Shown: positions 55,353 to 64,000 of the stretch, piece after piece
Layout: each line of letters opens with the position of its first letter
Numbering within the stretch: position 1 is the stretch's first letter
Assembly (NCBI RefSeq): GCF_021390545.1
Contig: NZ_JAJUWR010000013.1
Span: forward strand, 1 to 64,000
Reading direction: 5' to 3'
Source of the DNA: Algoriphagus sp. AGSA1
GTDB taxonomy: Bacteria; Bacteroidota; Bacteroidia; Cytophagales; Cyclobacteriaceae
Length of the DNA stretch: 64,000 bases
Program-made: the position numbers and the translations under genes
Notes under the pieces: generated by a model
Told to the model about the DNA's origin: nothing
What the model saw: only the letters and a program-made list of their open reading frames with translations
The model's database searches: none

Positions 55353-56102
55353 TTGAGTTTCGAAATCAAATTACCGCTCTTCGAAGGTCCCTTTGACCTG
55401 ATGCTCTTCTTTATAGAGCGGGATGAGCTGGATATTTATGATATACCTATTTCCAAGATTACCAATGACTTCTTGGATTATGTGCATCAGATGGAGCAGA
55501 TGGAAATGGAGGTGGCCAGTGATTTTATCCTCTTTGCAGCCACTCTGATGAAAATCAAATCCAGAATGCTTTTGCCCAGGCCCGAGCTGAATGAAGAAGG
55601 AGAGGAAATAGATCCCCGGGAAGAATTGATCAGGAATCTACTGGAATACAAAAAGTACAAATCAGTGATCCAAGAGCTGTCGGCTATGGAAGAGGAAGAA
55701 TTATCAAAGCAAAAGCGGGGAAACATAGCTGCGGAACTAAAAGCTTTGAGTAAAGTAGATGATGTAGATGCTGAGATGCAGGATATGGATCTGTACAAGT
55801 TGCTGAAGGTGTTCCAACGGACCATGGCCAAAATGGCCTCGCGCGTGGATGAAACCAAACATACAGTGATCCAGTATCCATATACTATCGCCCAGCAAAA
55901 AGACTTCGTACTGGAGAAGATCAGCTTTAAGAAAAAAGTACCATTCGCTGAGTTTATCAGCTACAAACCCGATAAGATTTTTGTGATTTATACCTTTTTG
56001 GCTATTCTGGAATTATTGCAACTTTCCCAGGTGACCATCGTCCTAGGAGATGGTTTCAATAATTTCTGGGTGGAAAAGATTGAGCCAATAGCTGCTGTCT
56101 AG
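55353..56102 (+). CDS. scpA: Segregation and condensation protein A
   Basis: This 249-residue kleisin bridges the heads of the SMC dimer, with ScpB. The start is TTG at 55353: the upstream in-frame codons include a stop, and SFEIKLPLFEGPFDLM is the true family N-terminus. N-terminal ScpA helices have IERDELDIYDIPI. ScpA works with ParB and SMC near the origin; it lies about 20 kb from the predicted oriC and parS sites. Confidence 0.93.
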   Translation: MSFEIKLPLFEGPFDLMLFFIERDELDIYDIPISKITNDFLDYVHQMEQMEMEVASDFILFAATLMKIKSRMLLPRPELNEEGEEIDPREELIRNLLEYKKYKSVIQELSAMEEEELSKQKRGNIAAELKALSKVDDVDAEMQDMDLYKLLKVFQRTMAKMASRVDETKHTVIQYPYTIAQQKDFVLEKISFKKKVPFAEFISYKPDKIFVIYTFLAILELLQLSQVTIVLGDGFNNFWVEKIEPIAAV

Positions 56103-56196
56103 CGTATGAAATCGAGCATGTCTAAGGCGGTATATAGAGTGATGGTTATCGGTCTTGCGAGATTCCATGTGGCCATAAAAAATCAATTGTAAACAC

Positions 56197-57261
56197 ATGA
56201 AATTGGATAACAAAAAGATTTTCCAAACTCTCAATCCGAATAAGATTTGGGTGCCAGTCATCATTGGATTGGGGATTGTTTTTGCCATGTTTTACTTTGA
56301 TCCCTCAGTCACGAGATCTTCGCTACGTGGGGTTTTTGATGCATCCATGCCTTGGATATTTTTGGCTATCACTGTTATTCTGTTTAGGGATGCGGGCTAT
56401 GTGTATAGAATCCGGGAAATCACAGACCGTCAACTTACTTGGAAACGGGCAATTTATGTAATTATCCTTTGGGAATTTGCCTCAGCGGTAACCCCATCGG
56501 TAGTAGGAGGAACTGCGGTTGCGATTTTTATACTGAATAAGGAAGGTCTCAAACTAGGCAGAGCCATTGCTTACGTGATGGTGACCGCTATTTTGGACAA
56601 TTTGTTCTTTGTGATCGGTGCGCCGGTTATTCTTTTTTTTGCCAAGGGGAATATATTTCCGGTAAGTAAAGTCCTGGAGAGCCAATTGGGTAAAAGCCTG
56701 GAAGCCATTTTCTGGGTTAGTTACTCATTGTACGCTGCATATAGCTTGATTATGGCGCTGGCTTTATTCTTCAGACCTAGGGTTTTCAAGTGGCTGCTGA
56801 TCAAGTTATTCTCTATCAGATGGCTTCGCAAGTGGAAACATGACGCACAAGAATATGGTAATCAGATCATAGAAGCTTCCAGGGAGCTGACGGGTAAGAA
56901 AGCAGGCTATTGGATACCGATAATTTTGGCCACGATCTTTATTTGGAGTTCCAGATATCTGATGCTCAATGCACTGATATCGGCTTTTGTTCCATTGGAT
57001 ATATATGAGCATGTGATCATTTTCGCCAGACAGGTAATTATGTGGATTGTGATGATGATCTCCCCTACTCCGGGCAGCAGTGGCACTGCGGAGTTTTTCT
57101 TTGGACAGTTTTTTACCGAATTTCTGGGTAACTATACCTTTGTCACCAGTATTTTATGGAGGCTGTTCAGCTATTACCCGTACCTGATTCTAGGAGCTAT
57201 TTTTCTTCCAAGGTGGATTAGGCAGGTGTTTTTTAGGAAAAAGACAAAAGACGCAGAGTAA
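56197..57261 (+). CDS. YbhN/LPG-synthase-TM-like membrane protein
   Basis: This 354-residue inner-membrane protein has about eight transmembrane segments and belongs to the UPF0104 / lysylphosphatidylglycerol-synthase transmembrane family. The TM region includes SPTPGSSGTAEFF, a conserved turn in the family. It lacks the cytosolic aminoacyltransferase domain, so it does not make lysyl-PG. It may move lipids across the membrane. It precedes murF-alr by 1 base, so both probably come from one transcript and may serve envelope building. Confidence 0.87.
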   Translation: MKLDNKKIFQTLNPNKIWVPVIIGLGIVFAMFYFDPSVTRSSLRGVFDASMPWIFLAITVILFRDAGYVYRIREITDRQLTWKRAIYVIILWEFASAVTPSVVGGTAVAIFILNKEGLKLGRAIAYVMVTAILDNLFFVIGAPVILFFAKGNIFPVSKVLESQLGKSLEAIFWVSYSLYAAYSLIMALALFFRPRVFKWLLIKLFSIRWLRKWKHDAQEYGNQIIEASRELTGKKAGYWIPIILATIFIWSSRYLMLNALISAFVPLDIYEHVIIFARQVIMWIVMMISPTPGSSGTAEFFFGQFFTEFLGNYTFVTSILWRLFSYYPYLILGAIFLPRWIRQVFFRKKTKDAE

Positions 57262-57262
57262 G

Positions 57263-59725
57263 ATGTTTCAGGAAATCAATCAAAATACCATTGCTAGTAT
57301 TCTGAAAGGAAGTATAGTAAGAGAAAACAGTGATGTTCACATTTCCCAGATTGCCATAGATTCCAGGGCAATTCTCCACCCAGAAAAAACACTGTTTGTA
57401 GCACTGCGAGGGGCTAAAGCTGATGGTGCTGATTATATCCCGGAGCTCGTAAAATCAGGCGTAAAAACATTTCTGGTCCACCAGGATTTTGATGAACGGG
57501 CGATACCTGAGGGCTGCTTTATAAAAGTTCCCGATACCAGAAGAGCCTTGCAGATTTTGGCCAAATTTCAGCGGTCTCTTTTCCGAAACCCGATAATAGG
57601 GATTACCGGGAGTAATGGAAAAACCATTGTAAAAGAGTGGCTGGGACAGATTTTGGGAAAGCAATATGCTGTGGCCAAGAGCCCTAAAAGCTATAATTCC
57701 CAAGTAGGGGTACCTCTTTCCATTTTTGGAATTGAGGCCTATCATCAACTGGCGATATTAGAAGCAGGAGTCTCCAAATCTGGTGAAATGCAAGCTCTGG
57801 AAGAGATGATCAAGCCTGATCTGGGAGTGTTCACCAATCTGGGAACAGCCCATCAAGAGGGGTTTGAAAGCCCCGAGTCCAAGCTGAAAGAGAAGCTTTC
57901 CTTGTTTTCGGAGTCCAAGTTCCTGGTTTATTGTAAAGACCAAACACAGGTCTCTGTTTGTATAGAAAGGCTATTTCCTTCGGAAAAGCTAGTGGGATGG
58001 TCCGATCGCTCAGGTGCGGAATTTACCAGGTCTGTAAAGGTTAATGAGATGGGTGCGCGTATTATTTTGATCAAATCTGATCTTAGTACGCATACTTTCC
58101 AGGTTCCCTTTGCGGATGTCGCATCTTTGGAGAATATTACCCATGTGATTGTAGCAGCTATGACTTTGGGGCTAAATGCGGCTTCTATACAAGAGGGGAT
58201 TTCTGATTTGAGGTCGATAGATATGCGTCTTACATTGAAGCCGGGTGTCAATAATTCCCTTTTGATTGATGATACTTACAACAACGACCTGGCTGGATTA
58301 AAAGTGGCGTTGGATTTTATGCAGCAGCAGAGACCCAAAAGGCGTAGGATCTTAATCTTGTCCGATTTGCTGCAGCAGGGTTCGGCTGAAAAGATATATG
58401 AAGAAGTAGCGCATCTGATCAAGAAGTATCAATTTGACATCATAATAGGTGTAGGAAGCGAGATTTTTTATCTGGGAAAAATATTTCCTCAGATTTTTAA
58501 AGGTTTTGGATCCACAGAAGACTTGTTGGAAAGTATATATCCGGGGGATTTTGCCAATGATATGATCCTGATCACCGGTGCCAGGGTGTTTGGCTTTGAG
58601 GAGGTAGTAAACCGTCTTCAGCAGCGGATACATGGGACTACACTGGAGATCAACCTTAATGCCATTACCCATAATTACAACTTCTACAAGAAGTTGATTT
58701 CCCCCAAGACCAAAGTAATGGTGATGGTTAAGGCCTTTGCCTATGGCGGAGGAGCTTCGGAAATTGCCAATCTGGCGCAGACGATGGGGGCAGATTATCT
58801 TGGGGTAGCTTTTTCTGATGAAGGGATTGCGTTGAGAAAGGAGGGCATTACCCTACCTATCATGGTGTTAAACCCCATGGAAGAATCTTTTGGGCTTTGC
58901 GGCGAATATGATTTGGAACCGGTGGTGTTCAGCCTTGAGTTTTTCCAGAGTTTGGCGAACTGGTGTACCTCGCACCACAAGCAAATGAAAATCCATCTTG
59001 ATCTGGATACCGGCATGCATAGATTGGGTTTTGAAAAAAAACATATAGCAGAGCTGAACCATTTGGTTACGGCAAATCCACAATTACGTATAGCATCTAT
59101 CTATACTCACTTGGTAGGTGCTGATGAGGATATCCACCGTGATTTCTCTATTTTTCAACTTGAAAAATTTGAAGAAATGAAAGAGGAAATCCTGAAAAAT
59201 ATTTCCTATAAACCCATTATTCATGCGTTGAATTCAGCGGGGATTGTGGCTTTTCCGGAATGGCAGTTTGATATGGTTCGGCTGGGGATCGGACTTTACG
59301 GCGTGGAGCTTACGGGGCGCCATCATTCTTCACTCCGTACAATCAGCACACTCAAAACTACCGTGTCCCAGGTGAAGGAACTGGAGGCGGGTGAAACAAT
59401 AGGATATTCCCGAAAAGGCAAATTGGAGCATGGGGGGAAAATCGCCACCCTGGCTATAGGCTATGCGGATGGATATGACCGTCGTTTCGGAAATGGGGTA
59501 GGGTATGTTTTGATCCATGGACAGAAGGCACCGCTCGTAGGAAACGTATGTATGGATATGTGCATGGTGGATGTCACAGGCCTGGACGTGAAGCCTGGAG
59601 ATGTGGCAATTATTTATGGAGAAAATATATCTCTTAAGGAACTGGCGCTATTGATAGGAACGATACCCTATGAATTGCATACGAATATCAGTACACGGGT
59701 GAAACGTGTCTATTATCTGGATTAG
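57263..59725 (+). CDS. murF-alr: Bifunctional MurF ligase / alanine racemase
   Basis: The 820-residue protein is a fusion. The MurF part (about 1-445) joins UDP-MurNAc-tripeptide and D-Ala-D-Ala; its ATP loop GITGSNGKT has K120. The alanine racemase part (about 455-820) has the PLP lysine K490 in MVKAFAYGG and the catalytic Tyr region GYADGYDRR. Alanine racemase makes the D-Ala for the dipeptide, so one polypeptide holds two related steps. The fusion is known in Bacteroidota. In the usual family motif VKADAYGHG the D and H are replaced by F and G. Confidence 0.95.
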   Translation: MFQEINQNTIASILKGSIVRENSDVHISQIAIDSRAILHPEKTLFVALRGAKADGADYIPELVKSGVKTFLVHQDFDERAIPEGCFIKVPDTRRALQILAKFQRSLFRNPIIGITGSNGKTIVKEWLGQILGKQYAVAKSPKSYNSQVGVPLSIFGIEAYHQLAILEAGVSKSGEMQALEEMIKPDLGVFTNLGTAHQEGFESPESKLKEKLSLFSESKFLVYCKDQTQVSVCIERLFPSEKLVGWSDRSGAEFTRSVKVNEMGARIILIKSDLSTHTFQVPFADVASLENITHVIVAAMTLGLNAASIQEGISDLRSIDMRLTLKPGVNNSLLIDDTYNNDLAGLKVALDFMQQQRPKRRRILILSDLLQQGSAEKIYEEVAHLIKKYQFDIIIGVGSEIFYLGKIFPQIFKGFGSTEDLLESIYPGDFANDMILITGARVFGFEEVVNRLQQRIHGTTLEINLNAITHNYNFYKKLISPKTKVMVMVKAFAYGGGASEIANLAQTMGADYLGVAFSDEGIALRKEGITLPIMVLNPMEESFGLCGEYDLEPVVFSLEFFQSLANWCTSHHKQMKIHLDLDTGMHRLGFEKKHIAELNHLVTANPQLRIASIYTHLVGADEDIHRDFSIFQLEKFEEMKEEILKNISYKPIIHALNSAGIVAFPEWQFDMVRLGIGLYGVELTGRHHSSLRTISTLKTTVSQVKELEAGETIGYSRKGKLEHGGKIATLAIGYADGYDRRFGNGVGYVLIHGQKAPLVGNVCMDMCMVDVTGLDVKPGDVAIIYGENISLKELALLIGTIPYELHTNISTRVKRVYYLD

Positions 59726-59762
59726 AGTTGGTATTGACTGGTAAATTTCTCTAAATTCCCTT

Positions 59763-60572
59763 ATGATAATCACTAAAAAGCGATTAGCACATATTGTTTT
59801 TGAGTCAGATGACTGGGCGTCCAAGACATTTGATATTGTGCTGCTGTTCCTGATTTTTGGGAGTATCCTGGTGGCAATCTTGGATTCTGTAGCCAGTTTG
59901 CATAGACAGTACGGAGAAGTGTTTCTATTGTTGGAATGGTTGTTTACTATTCTTTTTACCATAGAATATGCCTTAAGGATATGGCTTTCACGAAAGCCAC
60001 GGGGATATATATTCAGCTTCTTCGGAATGGTCGATCTGCTGGCGATTTTACCGGCTTATTTGAGTATTCTCATAGTGAATTCCCAGCTGCTTACAGTCAT
60101 CAGGGCCTTGAGACTATTGCGGGTGATCCGGATTTTAAAACTTGGGAGGTACGTGGCAGAGGCGGAACATCTCACCAAGTCTCTTCGGGCGAGCTCTCAC
60201 AAGATTATGATATTCATAGGGTTTGTGCTCACTATAGTTCTGATCATGGGTACCTTGATGTTCATCATTGAAGGTCCTGAGCATGGATTCGACAGTATTC
60301 CTATGGGGATGTATTGGGCTATTGTGACTTTGACCACAGTAGGGTTTGGAGATATTACCCCACAGACCACAATAGGTCAATTTGTGGCCTCGCTGATCAT
60401 GCTGCTCGGCTATGCTATTATTGCCGTTCCCACAGGGATAGTTTCTTCAGAGATGGCGGCAGAGAAACGAAGGATGGAGAAAAGAAAAAAGGTTTCCTGC
60501 CCTGTCTGCAAGCATACCGGACTGGATGAATGGGATGAGTATTGTAAATTCTGTGGCCACAAGCTGAACTAG
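59763..60572 (+). CDS. Voltage-gated potassium channel with C-terminal zinc ribbon
   Basis: This 269-residue protein has six transmembrane segments. S4 carries regularly spaced arginines (IRALRLLRVIRILKLG), and the selectivity filter TVGFGD lies at 192-197 between S5 and S6. A cytosolic zinc ribbon, CPVC ... CKFCG, ends it. It likely carries K+ out or in with the membrane potential, and the ribbon may aid tetramer assembly or sense metal or redox state. It is convergent with ktrA, with a 4-base overlap at the stops. Confidence 0.92.
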   Translation: MIITKKRLAHIVFESDDWASKTFDIVLLFLIFGSILVAILDSVASLHRQYGEVFLLLEWLFTILFTIEYALRIWLSRKPRGYIFSFFGMVDLLAILPAYLSILIVNSQLLTVIRALRLLRVIRILKLGRYVAEAEHLTKSLRASSHKIMIFIGFVLTIVLIMGTLMFIIEGPEHGFDSIPMGMYWAIVTLTTVGFGDITPQTTIGQFVASLIMLLGYAIIAVPTGIVSSEMAAEKRRMEKRKKVSCPVCKHTGLDEWDEYCKFCGHKLN

Positions 60573-61258
60573 TCTCCAAGTGTCAGGAACTGCTGGATGT
60601 TCTTTATTTTCCCGAATAGCAGAAGAATATCTTCATTTTCAAATTTATATTCAGGGGTTACCACACCTATTACCTCCTTGTGAGGGGTATTGATTCCCAA
60701 CAGATTTTTCTTTTGTTGGATTTTGATGATGGTGAGAATATTGAGGTAGAATTCCTTGCGGATATCTGCATCTGCCACCGTCAATCCTATATATCTTGAG
60801 GGGACTTTTACTTCCACGATATTATATTCTTCAGATATCTCCAAGGAATCCAATACCCCTTTCATTTCGAGACGCTTAGCTAGTCGATCTGCCGTTTCCT
60901 CTTCCGGATGGATGATTTCGTCCACACCAATGGCTTGAATGACGGTTTCGTGCAGTTCATTGATGGCACGGGCAATTATGCGCTTGGCCTTTAGCTGCTT
61001 GAATATAGCGGTACTCATGATCGAAGCCCCAATATGTTCCCCTATGGCTATGATCACAACATCTGTGTCTTTCAGGGGTAAATTCTTCACTGCGGCCTGA
61101 TCAGTTGCATCCATTACTATGGAGTGGGTGATGCCATCCTTTATCATCTCTATCCTGCTTGCATTAGCATCTATTCCTATCACCTCATGCCCGAGATTTG
61201 TCAATCGCTTAGCCAGATAGCCGCCGAAGTTTCCTATACCTACTATTATATATTTCAT
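60569..61258 (-). CDS. ktrA: Potassium uptake regulator KtrA (TrkA-N/RCK)
   Basis: This 229-residue cytosolic protein has the nucleotide-binding Rossmann motif VGIGNFGGYLAKRL (residues about 5-18) with the acidic residue of the second strand (GIDAN), so it binds NAD(H) or ATP/ADP. A TrkA-C domain follows (about 145-225). It gates the KtrB channel, which is encoded 64 bases upstream on the same strand. Confidence 0.94.
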   Translation of the reverse strand: MKYIIVGIGNFGGYLAKRLTNLGHEVIGIDANASRIEMIKDGITHSIVMDATDQAAVKNLPLKDTDVVIIAIGEHIGASIMSTAIFKQLKAKRIIARAINELHETVIQAIGVDEIIHPEEETADRLAKRLEMKGVLDSLEISEEYNIVEVKVPSRYIGLTVADADIRKEFYLNILTIIKIQQKKNLLGINTPHKEVIGVVTPEYKFENEDILLLFGKIKNIQQFLTLGD

Positions 61259-61321
61259 TTTTTATGTGTTATGAATTACTCATTTGGGATTTTGTCCAAA
61301 AGCTATCATAGAGTATTTCAG

Positions 61322-63136
61322 CTAAGTAATAAAGACAGTTTCTTCAGGATATTTGTAACGCAATTCACCGATTTTCCTGACAATTGCAATTAGAATAGTC
61401 AGTGATCCCACCCTACCAATCAGCATGATCGCCATCAAGACTAGTTTGCTTCCTATACTTAACTGGGAGGTAATCCCTAAAGAAAGGCCAACTGTCGAAA
61501 AAGCACTGAAAACTTCAAAAGCCACATCCATTAAAGCAAGCTCTGGATTAAAAATCATCAGTAGAAATACCCCAAGCCCTATTACTAGCACAGAGAGCGA
61601 AATTACCGCAAAGGCTTTTTTAAGCGTTTCATTCGTCAGTTGCCTTCTGAAAACCTCAACTCTGCTTTTACCGGAAGCAATACTGAATGTATTGAGCATG
61701 GCCACTGCAAACGTACTGGTTTTCAATCCGCCACCTGTAGATCCCGGAGAGGCACCTATCCACATCAGTAATAGGTAGATCAGTATCGTAGGAACAGTCA
61801 GTTCCCTCATATCTACCGTATTGAAGCCTGCCGTTCTAGGTGTCACAGCTCCAAAAACAGTGGTGACAAATTTTCCGTAGGGACTGAGCCCTTTTAACGT
61901 GGCCTCCTGCTCGAAGATAGCATAGACAACCATGCCGACTATCAGCAGAATTCCTGTAGTATAGACTACTAGCCGGGTGTTGACGCTGGAAACCCTGGGA
62001 CTATGTCGATATTTCTCCATACCAAGGATATGTTTGGTGCCTCCCACAATCACATGCTTCAGGTAGGCATAGTAGTTAAGTACCACAGGAAAACCGATTC
62101 CACCTAGCACAATAGCCAAAGCTATAGCTAGATGCATAGTATAAGCATCTCTAAAGCCCTCTTCATATAGTCCATTGCTAAGTGTGGAAAAACCTGCATT
62201 GCAAAAAGCCGAGATAGCATGGAATAATGAAAAGAAGAAATGATCCCCTATACCGCTAAATTGTGAAGAATCGGTAAACTTATAAACCATATAGGTACAC
62301 ACTCCTTCCACTAAAACCGTAAAAGAGATAATCTTGAAGAGTGTTTTGTATATCTCATTAACATTGTTTTCGTTGATGTAATCCCTGATAAACAGGCGGT
62401 TTTCTATTGAATAACTTCCTTTGAAAAAGAAGCCGAAAAAGCTGGTAAACACCATGATTCCCAATCCACCGATTTGAAACAATATCATGATTACTACCTG
62501 GCCAAAAAAGCTAAAATCCTTTGCTGTGTCCAGAACAATCAGCCCGGTGACACAAACTGCCGAAGTGGAAGTAAATAGTGCGTCTATGAAGCTAATGCTG
62601 CCCGTACTTGCTTCAGGGAGGCTAAGTAGCCCGGCTCCAACCACTATCAGTAAAACAAAAGAAAGAATAAATACCAGGGGAGGACTGAGTTTCAGTTCAT
62701 TTACAGTGAGACTAAACTTGCTGAGCTCTATGAAAAAGAGAATAATCACTAAACCGTTAATGAGATGGTATTGTCCTGTGAATTCCAGGATAAGCTGTGT
62801 AGTCTCATCTCCGAACACGTTCCAGCGTATCAAGGCTGTGCATAGCAATACCAAAGAAAGGAACAATTCGAGCAACACCCGAGCAGGAATGAAGGATTTT
62901 TCCAGCAGAAATATTTTTACCAGGTAGCCTGCCCCCATTAACATAAGGGAGGTGGTAAAGAGCGTAGAGGTTACCACCTGTTCTTGGGGATCTATTGAGT
63001 AACCTAAATGAAAAAGAAGGATTCCAAAAGCTAGAAAGCTACTTATCCGCACTGTTATTTCCTGAATCTTCACCACCTTCTTTAGGAAAAGAATATTTCG
63101 ATCAGGGTTGGAAAAAAAATTAAGCTTAAAATTCAT
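61322..63136 (-). CDS. ktrB: Potassium uptake channel subunit KtrB (TrkH family)
   Basis: This 604-residue membrane protein has four M1-P-M2 repeats. The selectivity filter glycines are in the P-loops SAVCVTGLIV, FCNAGFSTLSNG, TPRTAGFNTVDM and FSTVGLSLG. About 170 N-terminal residues add extra transmembrane helices, more than in classical KtrB, which is common in this phylum. KtrB with KtrA takes up K+, often with Na+, during osmotic stress. Confidence 0.94.
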   Translation of the reverse strand: MNFKLNFFSNPDRNILFLKKVVKIQEITVRISSFLAFGILLFHLGYSIDPQEQVVTSTLFTTSLMLMGAGYLVKIFLLEKSFIPARVLLELFLSLVLLCTALIRWNVFGDETTQLILEFTGQYHLINGLVIILFFIELSKFSLTVNELKLSPPLVFILSFVLLIVVGAGLLSLPEASTGSISFIDALFTSTSAVCVTGLIVLDTAKDFSFFGQVVIMILFQIGGLGIMVFTSFFGFFFKGSYSIENRLFIRDYINENNVNEIYKTLFKIISFTVLVEGVCTYMVYKFTDSSQFSGIGDHFFFSLFHAISAFCNAGFSTLSNGLYEEGFRDAYTMHLAIALAIVLGGIGFPVVLNYYAYLKHVIVGGTKHILGMEKYRHSPRVSSVNTRLVVYTTGILLIVGMVVYAIFEQEATLKGLSPYGKFVTTVFGAVTPRTAGFNTVDMRELTVPTILIYLLLMWIGASPGSTGGGLKTSTFAVAMLNTFSIASGKSRVEVFRRQLTNETLKKAFAVISLSVLVIGLGVFLLMIFNPELALMDVAFEVFSAFSTVGLSLGITSQLSIGSKLVLMAIMLIGRVGSLTILIAIVRKIGELRYKYPEETVFIT

Positions 63137-63166
63137 GCTTAAGAAATGACATTCGGTAAATATCCC

Positions 63167-64000
63167 TCATTTTTTTGAATGCTTATTTTTTCCCAAGGTA
63201 AATATCCCTTCTGCGGGGTACAAATCAAATTTCCTGTCAAGGTTCTGCGAAGAATAAATACTTGATCTGCCACTGAATAAATAGGCTACCAAGCAGGCAA
63301 TGCCTAAGAAAATCCCACTTTCGTAGCTAAACAACTCCATTCCCATGACGGTACATGCTAATGGAGTATTGGTCGCTCCCGAAAAAACCCCTACAAACCC
63401 CATTCCTGCCAAAAGTGCCAGTGGCAAAGGAATCCATGATGAAAGGGCATTGCCCAAAGTCGCTCCGGTGAAAAACAGTGGAGTGACTTCTCCTCCTTTG
63501 AACCCTGCTCCCAAAGTAAAACCTGTCAGTCCTGTTTTGGCCAGCCAATCATACCAGGGCAGTGGTGTCTCGAATGCTTCTACTATCCGGGGAACACCCA
63601 GCCCAATATAGGTAGTGCTGTCCGAAATATATACAAATGCAGCTATCAACAGTCCGCCTATGACCGGACGAAGTGGAGGGTAGGAGACGTATTTCGAAAA
63701 CTGATGAGTAAAGAAATGAGTGCATTGGGCAAATAATCTCCCGGAAAACCCAAAAGCAATCCCTGCCGGGATGACCCAAAGTAAGTTTTCAAAAGTATGT
63801 GGAGGTACGAGATCCATAAAATAATGTGTATGGCCAACGCCAAAAAGAGACGAGCAAAACCAATTGGCAACAAATGCAGTCCAAAACGCTGGAAACCACG
63901 ATTTCCAGCGGAATTTTCGGTGAAGCATCCATTCTAATGCAAAAATTGCCCCTGCTAACGGAGTACCGAAAACTGAAGCAAATCCTCCGGCTACACCAGC
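63167..64000 (-). CDS. ClC-family chloride channel or antiporter, cut by the right edge
   Basis: The open frame has no start in the window and runs past base 64000 (278 residues visible, including GGFASVFGTPLAGAIFALEWM near the edge). It has ClC-type segments: FGTPLAGAIF and GFKGGEVTPLFF, where the glycine-rich loop GxFxP is GGEVTP here. The first ion-binding loop is missing because it lies beyond the edge. It may be a Cl-/H+ antiporter or channel. The gene is 30 bases after the ktrB start region on the same strand and may form a salt-balance group with it. Confidence 0.85.
   Translation of the reverse strand, partial: AGVAGGFASVFGTPLAGAIFALEWMLHRKFRWKSWFPAFWTAFVANWFCSSLFGVGHTHYFMDLVPPHTFENLLWVIPAGIAFGFSGRLFAQCTHFFTHQFSKYVSYPPLRPVIGGLLIAAFVYISDSTTYIGLGVPRIVEAFETPLPWYDWLAKTGLTGFTLGAGFKGGEVTPLFFTGATLGNALSSWIPLPLALLAGMGFVGVFSGATNTPLACTVMGMELFSYESGIFLGIACLVAYLFSGRSSIYSSQNLDRKFDLYPAEGIFTLGKNKHSKK

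Overview
The window looks like a chromosomal segment from a Bacteroidota bacterium of the Cytophagales, probably a Cyclobacteriaceae relative such as Algoriphagus. Supporting signs are promoter-like TAnnTTTG boxes, almost no Shine-Dalgarno sequences, a MurF-alanine racemase fusion, a long SecA without the usual zinc-binding tail, and lipoproteins of the SPOR, DUF4382 and Ig-like types. This placement rests on family knowledge and sequence style; no marker gene was searched.

The most important feature is a predicted chromosomal replication origin at about 34.68-35.09 kb. It is a gene-free stretch with eight 8-of-9 matches to the DnaA box TTATCCACA, several weaker ones, a tandem CCCTAATAA repeat and an AT-rich tract. 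About 4.5 kb to the left, just upstream of mnmG, two 16-bp parS-like ParB sites form a perfect inverted pair (30173-30232). Sample base counts show C above G on the plus strand left of the origin and G above C to its right. Most genes left of 27.7 kb are on the minus strand, and most right of 35 kb are on the plus strand.

Layout. 0-7.1 kb: an acetate module on the minus strand (DUF4212 small subunit, VC_2705-type sodium/solute symporter, acetyl-CoA synthetase, a cNMP/CBS/DUF294 signalling protein and a DnaQ-like exonuclease), plus an unlisted 57-residue membrane protein. 7.2-18.9 kb: ZIP transporter, ApbE, RuvB, S1/P1 nuclease, M20 peptidase, SPOR lipoprotein, SecA, DapF, a MazG-like pyrophosphohydrolase and an MscS channel. 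18.9-19.9 kb: a cluster of short palindromes resembling REP elements, then tRNA-Leu(TAA) and tRNA-Gly(GCC) with a promoter and terminators. 20-27.7 kb: LuxR/PAS regulator, MutS, SpoU methyltransferase, thioesterase, SDR, DinB-like protein, ComF and two unknowns. 27.8-34.7 kb: a plus-strand run (AhpD-like, unknown, ExoIII, anti-sigma kinase, YbeY, MnmG, methyltransferase, Ig-like lipoprotein) that would be transcribed head-on to the leftward fork. 35.1-43.7 kb: fatty-acid degradation (acyl-CoA ligase, MarR regulator with a paired operator, fadN-fadA-fadE), interrupted by a four-helix-bundle gene flanked by an inverted repeat. 43.7-55.2 kb: AsmA-like protein, dGTPase, two DUF4382 lipoproteins, RibD, free-Met-sulfoxide reductase, a GIY-YIG protein, alpha/beta hydrolase and Dxs. 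55.3-64 kb: ScpA, a YbhN-like membrane protein, MurF-Alr, and an ion-transport group (Kv-type K+ channel, KtrA, KtrB, and a ClC protein cut by the right edge).

Taken together this is core, origin-proximal chromosome with a few small mobile-like insertions. It is not a defence or phage island.
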